Assembly: GCA_949317995.1 (NCBI GenBank)
Contig: OX439052.1
Coordinates: forward strand, 38,379,932 to 38,443,931
Length of the DNA stretch: 64,000 nucleotides
Direction: 5' to 3'
Source of the DNA: Acholoe squamosa
Lineage: Eukaryota > Annelida > Polychaeta > Phyllodocida > Polynoidae
Numbering within the stretch: position 1 is the stretch's first letter; every line of letters begins with the position of its first letter. This document shows positions 55,441 to 64,000 of this stretch, piece by piece. A program made the translations under genes and the position numbers. The notes beneath the pieces are model-generated. The model ran no database searches, was not told where the DNA came from, and was given only the letters and a program-made list of their open reading frames with translations.

Positions 55441-55680
55441 TACACCAGTGACCTCATGAATCATTTATATTCACATCCACTAACACCCATCGTCTACCCA
55501 TTCATTTCCCTGTCTATCCACTAGGGGGTCTGTCCACATTGGTCTGTCTGCAGCGTTTATTCAGTTTATGTGTTATTGTCATGAAAATAACCCTGTTTAA
55601 AGCTCCAACTAGGATGTATACAAGTTTTGAAGAGGTTGTCAAAGTGACATAATGGTGGTAAATTGTATCTCTGATAAGGC
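55428..55680. repeat. dispersed repeat, copy 1 (partner 58400-58712)
   Basis: ACACAATACACCAGTGAC, ATGAATCATT, TTCACATCC near the left and TGGTGGTAAATTGTATCTCT near the right are all shared with 58.4-58.7 kb in the same order. Confidence 0.6.
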
Positions 55681-56306
55681 TGGAGCCCTGAGAGACATTT
55701 CTCAACATGGTATGACTAGACAAAGCCACTATGATTTGAAACCCTCAAAATTAGAGCAGGCGGTGATAGGTAATGTGCTATGACTGCCCTGTATGATCAG
55801 CACTTAATATGATAATTACATAGGGTTTAGTAGGGCAGTCATACCAGCTGTGCAATCATTAGTAACTATTATAGCATGGTTATCGAGTTTTGGCACTGAT
55901 TTGATTGCTAAAAGTCGATAAAACGAGTTCCCATATATGGGATAAAATTGACAGTGGACCAGACATGCCTTGACTATGAGTTGACACCAAAATATTTCCT
56001 TCATTTGTGAAGGATATATACCAAATGAAACGATATACTTTGGACAGAACATCCTTAAAACCTTATTCAACCTCCCTATCAACTAGATTCCTTGATATTA
56101 TGGCTGTATTTAATATAAAAGAAATGTAAACTTTCGAAGCGGACTTGCGGCCATGTGTCTGCGCCATTCTGTTAATACTACAGGTGGCTCCATCTAACAT
56201 GTTGAGAATGGACTAGGCCTGTCCCATCGTATCCTTAGTAGTAAGCCTACGAGAATGGGAGTTGCACCAGGTTGCCAGCTTAACTATAAGTCAACATGAA
56301 ACCAAG

Positions 56307-56367
56307 ATGGCTGAGGGCCTTCTCGTTGACTCGCAACAAAAATCAATGGATTCTGTCAATTTTAAAG
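56307..56367 (+). CDS. candidate first exon (hypothetical)
   Basis: ACCAAGATGGCTG is an excellent start context. The 20 codons, beginning MAEGLLVDSQQKSMDSVNFK, end at a donor-like AAAG|GTAAAT (phase 1). The second half contains AAATCAATGGATTCT, the same word that forms the arms of the fold-back modules at 31.4 and 50.7 kb. CpG-rich sequence precedes it (about 56135-56180). No product is recognisable and no further exon was found. Confidence 0.3.
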
Positions 56368-56409
56368 GTAAATAAATATAATTAATGGTGGAAAACATGC
56401 TATAAACGC

Positions 56410-56534
56410 AATGTGTAATGAATAGACTTGAACACATGCCTTTCAGGGGCTTTATATAGGCACTCCGCTTCGCATCGTGCCTATATCATCCCCTGCAAAG
56501 CATTCATTCAAGTCTATTCATTATATATTACATT
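56410..56534. repeat. 125-bp hairpin with TCCGCTTCGCATC loop
   Basis: AATGTGTAATGAATAGACTTG ... TATATAGGCAC pairs with GTGCCTATAT ... CAAGTCTATTCATTATATATTACATT over about 55 bp with a few mismatches. An AAGATGGCT motif lies about 100 bp upstream. Confidence 0.8.
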
Positions 56535-56633
56535 CCTAGATGCAGGATAATGTAATGGTACTACCGTGAGGCATCCTACTGCGATTTGAAGGGGTCTAGT
56601 TGTATTATCTTAAGAAATGCCTTCCTGGTACTT

Positions 56634-58399
56634 GTATTTAGTGGTGGTCCATCTGATGTCACTTGAGAGGCAGGGAGTTGTCCATGACACTTTGGTCCTA
56701 GCTCCCATAAATGGAATATGTCCAATGAGATTATCCTCATGATTAGCTGACAGTGAATAGCATAGTATGTTCAGGAGAAATATATGTCCTGTTAACTCTA
56801 GGTTCCTGCCTGGCACTTCTCAAAATGTGACAGTTTTTCTTTAGATTTTATTCTGTAACAGCCTATTGGTACTAGCTATTTGCACGGGTGTCAAGTTAGT
56901 GTATAACTAAAATTACCATGGTTTATCACCCTCCCGCAAACCAAAAGGTCTCTCAAATTAGTGCAGGTTCTGGATAAGCACAGAGGCAAACATGCACTTG
57001 AGATTTATAAGTAATACCTCTAATAGCTCTACTTTCTAAAAAGTACCACTACAGTCACAAAATTTGGCAAAATCATAGCATCTATAAGTATCCTAACGTT
57101 GACCTCTAACAGCATCTTGGCATGATGTGGTCTCCTAAGAGACACCACTCAAATATCAGTATCTAGAATGACAATTAAGCATTGACTTATGTTCAGCTAA
57201 TATATATGACCGCTATACTTAACTAAGGAAATAGAACCAAAAAGTAAATATAGTTTGTCACAATTGGCGCTCTTAACACCCCTAATTTATTAAGAAATTG
57301 GGCACCAACCAAACAACATGGTGACCTCCTTGTGTGTGTGGTGGCTACCTGGGGGACAGGTGACCTAGATGAGACTATGCAGGCCTGCCCATATCTAGTA
57401 GCAGAACCGCTACACATATATACCGTTATAATAACTAGTACCAAGATAATTATAACACCCTTATAAAAAGGTGAAAAAGGACAAACATCTTTCATTATAT
57501 TTTATTACTGATTTCAATCAGTAATAGAATCTGATGAATCTTTGTCATTGGGTTGAGTGCAAATAGATGTAATTATCCTGCACAAAATCAATCACTTAGC
57601 ACTTTTAGTTCTTTAAAATGAAATCAGGAACTTGTCCTCAGAGAGATATTCAATTTCAGAATTTAGCTTTCGCATTTCGGTAAAAGATTGAAACTGATAA
57701 AAGACAAAGGCAAATGATAAGCTGAGTCAGTGGAACAGTCGGCAAAGTGAAAAAACGAGGTGTGGACATTGGGCAGACATCCAGAGGCTGGTCACTGACA
57801 TGGGCCATAAGCACAGGTAACTGGGAGACCTGATTTATGCTGCTGACCAGCTTGTCTACTAAGCTACAGGTTGAAGGAAACATGGCCGTGTGCCATAGTG
57901 AAATAGGAGATATTGTTATTTATTCCTGGTAGAATTTGTCATGCAACAATTATTTCTTCACTGTAATACCTCACATATGAGGTGAGGTTTATACATGAGG
58001 ACACCACCTTGCTAAGCAATAAAGATTGTGCCTAAAATTAGGATGCACCTCAAGGGAGAAGATATCCTTCATCAAATTAGTTACTAACTGCCCCAAATCA
58101 AGTACGATGTTCATCTGCCCCTAACTGGGTTGTGTGTGAATTTATTCATAAGATCTCTCAAGCAAAGGGTGTGCCTTATATGTGAGGTGCACTTTATATT
58201 TAAGGTATTTAGGTACATTCTCCCTTGCAATCTGTCATATGTCATCATGACAGACTATATATAAAGTCCCCTACTATACCAAGAATTAGTATGAAAACAT
58301 GAGATAGAAAAGGAATCAATAAATTCACAGTCCACATACAATCAGTAGCCCCACATATTTCCCAATTTTTCTTCATCAGGTTCCCTGACATCAACCAAG
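56634..58399. other. non-coding stretch
   Basis: No supported feature. Short minus-strand frames here lack recognisable products. Confidence 0.35.
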
Positions 58400-58712
58400 T
58401 GCTGCTTACTATCAGACACAATACACCAGTAACATAATGAATCATTCATGTTCACATCCTCTATCACCCATGTTCTACACCCTCATTTCCCTGTACACTG
58501 GTTGAGTCTACACTGGAAGGAACCTTGTGGCTTCTTTGAAGGACGTCCTTATATCACAATTGGGAAAAAAAAACCACATGGAATTGTCTCAAGCTTTGAT
58601 ATAGTAAAGCTGTGTTATTGTTATGAAAAGAAGATTGCTTAATTGTTTATAGCTGATTCCAACTTTGTTATATGAGAGATGCAATATGGCATAGTGGTGG
58701 TAAATTGTATTT
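58400..58712. repeat. dispersed repeat, copy 2 (partner 55428-55680)
   Basis: See 55428-55680; carries an extra GGAAGGAACCTTGTGGCTTC segment. Confidence 0.6.
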
Positions 58713-59700
58713 CTAATTATGTATTCTGTCTCACAGAAGGACCTCTGGGGTTTCGGAAGTGGTATGTAGTGAACCATCTAATGTCGTTTTTGAGAACAAA
58801 ATGACACTCAGGTTCCGGCTCACATACATGGAGCAAATTCACAGAGATTACCCTAATGATGTTGTAATATACCAGGTAATTGTATCATGATCATGAGAAA
58901 TACCTAGGGGATTAATTGATGGTTGCAGCCTGGTGTTTCTCAAAACATGTCAGCTGGATATTCATGCACTTCATGCTAGAGCTGCCCATTTATACCAGAG
59001 GGTGCCTTATTTCCTGTCATTGTGTAAATTTGCGTATGGATTGTGAAGAGTGTGGTTTAAACTGACATGCATACAAACTTTAGCAGAGTTAAGTTGATAA
59101 TTGATTTGCTGTTTAACAATACCTGTCTTGCATCAATGTACAAGTAATGACTTCCAGGTAGGGTCCTAACATTGCACAGGGATTTAGTGAAAGAGAATCA
59201 TAAGTCTAGCAATTAGCTAAGCTATATATTCATCTTTCAGGATACATACTATACCCCTGAAGGTTGTCTATATAGTAGTACTTAAGCAATTCCATTTATT
59301 CATCCAGCATAGATTGATGAGAACATCAGCATTATGGTTTCTGGAAGCCTCTGCAGTTACCATCTATCACATTTTACAAGTAATATGGTTCCAGGCCACA
59401 TTCCTTGTTAACTGCACCCTGTGAAGTTCATCACGGCAAGGACGATAAGAGGGTGACAATTTCTACACAGAGATAAATGATAAAACCCTCGAAACAAGAC
59501 ACGGGAAAAACCCGTGAACGACTGGTGAATCTGTGAGCACATATTCTCGGGAAGATCCTGGGAATAGTACCTACAATCCCGTGAATTACCCTGATATTCC
59601 CCAGTTTTTAACAGGGCCCTCTAGTGAGATTTATACACATAAGTCTGATTCTTCAGCATAAGGTGAAGATGCCACAGTCCACCAGGGGCCTCTGTGGAAT
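58713..59700. other. non-coding stretch
   Basis: Nothing recognised. Confidence 0.35.
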
Positions 59701-59714
59701 CCTGGTTTGGTCCA

Positions 59715-59945
59715 AAGAACAGAGAGAGGGAGTGAGATGGAAAGAAATGAGAGGGCAAGAGAGACACAGAGAGAGCAAGAGAGATAGATAAAAAGAGAGA
59801 AAGAGAGAGAGAGAGGCAGAGGTAAAGGAGAGAGAGAGAAAGGGAGAGGGGAACGGGAGAAAGAGAGGAAGGCAATAAAGGGAGGGAAGAGAGAAAAAGA
59901 GAGCAAAATAGAAAGAGAGTGAGGCAGAAAAAAAGAGGGAGAGCC
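59715..59945. repeat. (GA)-rich polypurine tract
   Basis: About 230 bp of almost pure purine on the plus strand (GAGAGAGA, AAAGAGAG, GGGAGAGG). Three long overlapping minus-strand frames (Ser/Leu/Phe-rich) are artefacts of it. Such tracts can form triplex DNA. Confidence 0.85.
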
Positions 59946-60246
59946 TTGCCACCCCCCCCAAAAAAAGGAAATTTGATTGACTTAAGCTACTGACAAAATT
60001 GATACATGAAGTTGATTGAATCATAATATTATGTGTCCCATTCTAATATGTGTGTGGTGCACATATGCATGGGCACTGACACATTCATCTGTGAAGATGT
60101 GTAATGTAGTTCTCACCATGAATATGACCTCAGTTGTCGAAATGGCGTTAAACATTTATTACTCCTCACTCTCCCGTTCTAATAATTATGACCCTTATTG
60201 ATATCTCACTAAATGTGCATGTTTGCTAGACATGTCTTGAACAGAG
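59946..60246. other. non-coding stretch
   Basis: Nothing recognised. Confidence 0.35.
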
Positions 60247-60468
60247 TTAAACCCTTTAAGGGCTAACCCTAATGCATTAATGCATTTTGGTTGTCATGAT
60301 GCATTAATGCAGCCAGGGCTACATTCAAGCATCATGCTTATGCTTTGGGAAGATCAGCATGATGCCCCAATGAAGTGCTGGCAAGCAGACTCCCCAAGTC
60401 TTCATCGGTAAAACATGCCAGCCAATGGGCACGTTACACTACTGTATCAGCAGACCTTAAAGAGTTAG
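60247..60468. mobile_element. TTAA-type MITE, copy 3
   Basis: TTAAACCCTTTAAGGGC at the left, AGACCTTAAAGAGTTA at the right, with AATGCATTAATGCATT, GCATGATGCCCCAATGAAGTG and GCCAATGGGCA matching copies at 4862 and 9829; the internal hairpin is partly lost. Confidence 0.65.
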
Positions 60469-62040
60469 GTAGTATTTAGAGGCCTGGCAAATAGGCACTC
60501 AATGATTATAGGGCATGCTAAGTTGTTTACGGGCACTAAGTAAAGAGTCAGCTAAATTTAGACTGTCAAGGTTGTAGGGTGCAGGCAAACCACCTGTGGT
60601 ACACACTTACAGAACAGGTCATTTTAGTCAGATGGGGAGGGGGATTTCTGGGGCATAAATGGGTGAATGTAAAAGCATATCTAAACTCAGCCTCCCATGA
60701 AAAATATACTGGCATCATTTAACACTGTCTGTGCTGTCTACTTAACCGTGTAAAAGCGCCCAAAATCTCACTGTGCCTTATTCACTGTACTAAATAAATA
60801 CCCAGATATTTGGTTTGGTCTTTACCCCTGGTCCATATCCAAGACATGTACTTATGACATTTTAGTGCTGAAGAGTTATTTTAACACCTTCCCACCCCCA
60901 CTAACCACTGGTACTTATATGAGACCAGCAATCATTGCTCAGTGTCAAGAATTAATCTTCTCAAAAATGAGCATCAAGATACTCACATGGAAAACTTTTC
61001 TGACTCTCTTTTGTGTCAGTTTTGGGGGAAAATATTTGGGGAAATCTCAAATTTACACCAGACTTCCTTCATATGGGATGCATGCCATAGTTCCATCCAT
61101 TGAAAATACACTGTAACAGCTTTATGCCTAGGTCCATCACACATCATGTATAGACTCACTATGAACTATGTGATATTTAATGGACTATAACTATGTGATA
61201 TTTAATGGACTATTAACACATAAATACCATGTTATGACATGTGTCCGTCGAGAACATATTTGAGTATGATTTGAAAAATGAATGTGACATATCAGATGGA
61301 AATAGAACCACCCCTGTGCCCCCTCACCCCCTGCTGATACCTACTGAGCACTCCCAAACACCAACAGGACCAACCAGTTTGGGCTACACTGCCCCACCTC
61401 AGCTGTCATTTCCACCTGGCTCACCTACACAGAAGACCTGTCTCCAAAAACTGAGGGTAACAGTGGGTAAGCATAAATTTGCCATTTTTCACCATTTTCT
61501 ATTCATTATGACATGCAAAGGTCACCATTTTCTTGCTGTTCTATTCATAAGGGCACTTACAATCCTAAATAGGAAATGGCACTAGTATCTCAATATTACC
61601 AATGGCATTGTACCTTGTTGTGTGCAATATTCATGAATGCTAATTCAAGCACTTTACCAGCATTTGCAATGATCCATAAAAGAAATCCTAAGTACTTGAC
61701 TGGATCTTTATTTGCAATACTATGTGATATTGTACATCTGAAGGCATGATTGCAAACCTATACATGTAATTGTGTGGCCACTGGCTGTGTTCGGAAATAG
61801 CCCTCCTTATTGCAGCTGCATACTACTACTATACAACTAAGTGTGAGAGGCAGTCAGACCCTTTCCCAATCCAGGTCATAGTGGGCCCACCTTGTGTACT
61901 GATTACCTTACCTCTTATACAGTGTACCCATTCCCAGCCAGCCTAATTTGGGTAACTCACACAAGCACCTAGCAGAAGGTGACTTTACTTGTATGCAGGG
62001 TTGTTGTAGATTGCAACACTCATGGTCAGATTCCCCTTCT
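60469..62040. other. non-coding stretch
   Basis: Nothing supported. A direct repeat AACTATGTGATATTTAATGGACTA occurs at about 61163 and 61188. Confidence 0.35.
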
Positions 62041-62049
62041 GTCCCAGTA

Positions 62050-62430
62050 TATTTACATGTCTGTATATGTGTCCACACTCACATCCATCTATGTACATAC
62101 ATTCCCTTTTATCCACATACACTCACATGCCTCATGTCCACATGCACCCCCTCACACATCCACATCCTCTCTATGTCCACATCCCCTCTAAGTGCACACA
62201 CACCTCCCTCTATATACACACCCACCTCCCTCTGTGTCCACACCCACCTCCCTCTATGTCCACACCCCCCTCTTTCTGTGTCCACACTTAACTCCCTATA
62301 TGTCCACACCCATCTATCTCTGTGTCCACACACACCTCCCTCTGTGTCCACACCCACCTCTCTCTATGTCAACACCCAGTTCCCTCTGTGGTCACACCCA
62401 CTTCCCTCTGCGTTTACACCCACCTACAGT
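62050..62430. repeat. 21-bp minisatellite, CCTCTGTGTCCACACCCACCT
   Basis: Units of about 21 bp alternate CTCTGTGTCCACACC and CTCTATGTCCACACC. It is degenerate at both edges. Because 21 is a multiple of three, all frames look open; the resulting Pro/His/Thr/Ser-rich ORFs on both strands are artefacts. Confidence 0.85.
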
Positions 62431-62639
62431 GGCCCACAAGGGTCAAATTGAAGTTGAAGTAAAGAGTTGACTTTCACAAAAAAAGTTAGAGTCCAAAACC
62501 AATATTAATGTTCAAAGTCAATTTCATTTCATTGCTGTCAAACTGTCAAGGTGTCAACTCATAAAAACCAACTTGTGACAGGTATCTTTTAGCATTGCAT
62601 GGTGTACTCTATGTCTTTCTATATGAACAAAGTTTATAC

Positions 62640-63115
62640 CAGCAACTACTGGGTAGCTATCGGTTCCCTCACACAATAACTGATGGTTCCACACCAAGTA
62701 GTTGGTGGTTCCAGCATCCTGTAACTAGTGGTTCCCACCCACTGTAACTGCGGTTCCACACCTATCCGCTACTGGCACTGGATCCCATACCAAGTAGCTG
62801 CTGGTTCCCACACCCAGCACTTGGTGGTTCCCATGCACATTAGTTGCTGTTTCCTGTACCCAGTACATGCTGGTTCCCACATCCAGTAGCTGCTGGTTCC
62901 CATATAAAATGTTTCCTAACCCAAGTATCTGCTGGATCCCACACCCTTGCTGGTTCTTGCACCCAGTACCTGCTCGCTTCCACATAGAGTAGCTGGTAGT
63001 GGTTCCCACATCCATTAGGTGCTGGTTCCTGCACCCACTTCCTGCTGGTTCCCAAATAGAGTGCCTGCTGGTTCCTACATCAGGTAATTGCAGGTTCTTA
63101 GGAGAGTAGCTGTCA
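62640..63115. repeat. GCTGGTTCCCACACCCAGTA minisatellite
   Basis: About twenty degenerate units of 20-26 bp built on CTGGTTCC(CA)CA(C)CCAGTA. Confidence 0.85.
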
Positions 63116-64000
63116 AAATAAGTCAATTGGATCAGGATAGGTCAAATTAGGTCAAATATGTTGAAAATAGGTCATATTGGTCAAAAGTATGTCTATTCGG
63201 GTAGCATAGGTCAAATTATTTCAAATATGGTGAAAATAGGCCAAATTGGTCAAAAGGAGGTCAATTAGGGTATGATAGGACAAATAAGAGTAAATATGGT
63301 GAAAATAGGTCAAATTGGTCAAAAGTATGTCTATTCGGGTAGCATAGGTCAAATTATTTCAAATATGGTGAAAATAGGCCAAATTGGTCAAAAGCAGGTC
63401 AATAAGGGTAGGATAGGACAAATTAGAGTAAATATGGTGAAAATAGGTCAAATTGGTCAAAAGTAGGTCAATGAGGTCAGAATAGGTGAAATTAAGTCAA
63501 ATAGGGTGAAATTAGGTCTAATTGATAAAAAGTAGGTCGATAAGGGTAGGATAGGTCAAATTAGGTCAAATATGCTGGAAAAATATGTCAAATTGGTAAA
63601 AAAACAGGTCAAATAGGGTAGGATAGGACAAATTAGAGTAAATATGGCGAAATTAGGTCAAATTGGTAAAAAGTAGATAAATAATGTTAGGATAGTTGAA
63701 ATTAAGTCAAATAGGGTGAAATTAGGTCTAATTGATAAAAAGTAGGTCGATAAGGGTAGGATAGGTCAAATTAGGTCAAATATGCTGGAAAAATATGTCA
63801 AATTGGTGAAAAGCAGGTCAAATAGGGTAGGATAGGACAAATTAGAGTAAATATGGTGAAATAGGTCAAATGGGTCAAAAAAAGATAAATAATGTCAGGA
63901 TAGTTCAAATTAAGTCAAATAGGGTGAAAATAGGTCTAATTGGTAAAAAGTAGGTCAATAAGGGTAGGATAGGTAAAATTAGGTCGAATATGGTTAAAAC
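63116..64000. repeat. AGGTCA-rich satellite, about 69-bp unit, continues past the window
   Basis: Basic words AGGTCAAATTGGTCAAAAGT, GGGTAGGATAGGTCAAATT and AAATATGGTGAAAAT repeat about every 69 bp. Higher order is visible: TCTATTCGGGTAGCATAGG at about 63191 and 63331 (two units), and GGTCTAATTGATAAAAAGTA at about 63514 and 63722 with a variant near 63932 (about 208 bp, three units). Confidence 0.9.

Larger units (their letters stand above)
55683..56633. mobile_element. GGCATTTCTCAAGATGGTATG MITE, copy 3, interrupted
   Basis: The left end (GACATTTCTCAACATGGTATG, GATTTGAAACCC) is at 55690-55745 and a matching inverted right end (GATTTGAAGGGGTCTAG, AAGAAATGCCTTCC) at 56584-56633. The 830 bp between them contain family sequence, then unrelated DNA, a candidate exon (56307) and a hairpin (56410), so other sequence appears to have inserted. 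Confidence 0.5.

Noticed and set aside
59621-60024. Three overlapping Ser/Leu/Phe-rich minus-strand frames
   Set aside because: Low-complexity by-products of the GA tract.
62109-62451. Long Pro/His/Thr and Gly/Val-rich open frames on both strands
   Set aside because: They follow from the 21-bp period of the minisatellite (a multiple of three).
63116-64000. CRISPR array
   Set aside because: Period and variation are those of a satellite with higher-order structure; there are no unique spacers, no cas genes, and the genome is eukaryotic.

Overview
This window looks like intron-poor, repeat-dense DNA of a metazoan, most likely a marine invertebrate. There are no operons, Shine-Dalgarno-led genes or rRNA genes. 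Instead it holds Ty3/Gypsy retrotransposons, a LINE, tRNA-derived SINE-like units, many short inverted-repeat DNA elements (MITEs), AT/GT microsatellites and satellite arrays. I cannot name the species. No complete host gene is visible; four short first-exon candidates are offered at low to moderate confidence.

Layout. 1-17.2 kb is non-coding and packed with MITEs: TTAA-type elements at 0.77, 4.86 and 9.83 kb, a CCCAGTGGGCA-ended element at 3.8 kb, four copies of a CACTGTAAAAA-ended family, a 303-bp near-perfect palindrome at 13.8 kb and a strong hairpin at 16.1 kb. 17.7-28.8 kb carries the wreck of an envelope-bearing Ty3/Gypsy element: coiled-coil plus capsid Gag, then an open reading frame with a NADAR (YbiA-like) domain, then an RT fragment lacking its catalytic motif, then a decayed F-type envelope gene. 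It is broken up by a hAT-like MITE, a LINE fragment, a TA-flanked MITE and a probable solo LTR. 28.8-37.3 kb holds MITEs, a tRNA-like SINE next to a CpG-rich fold-back, and a diverged tandem array of roughly 1.5-kb units.

37,302-49,632 is a 12.3-kb Ty3/Gypsy element with two 374-bp LTRs (8 differences by hand count, about 98% identical) and a CATC target duplication. It encodes a very long Gag with one in-frame TAG in a CAA-CCA context, a Pol with DTGAS protease, RNase H and DD35E integrase but an in-frame deletion of the RT core, and a large accessory ORF in the envelope position with two C2H2-like fingers and a coiled coil. Its long AT-rich 3' region contains a 163-bp hairpin. 49.6-64 kb holds more MITE copies, a palindromic CpG-rich module with divergent, splice-donor-ended first-exon candidates, dispersed duplications, a purine tract, two minisatellites and an AGGTCA-rich satellite that runs off the end.

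The most unusual signal is the NADAR domain in a Gag-Pol-Env element. NADAR enzymes characterised in bacteria remove ADP-ribose from guanine in nucleic acid, so a retroelement carrying one could in principle reverse host ADP-ribosylation of its genome. That is a hypothesis, not something the sequence proves. The second is the zinc-finger accessory ORF of the 12.3-kb element.
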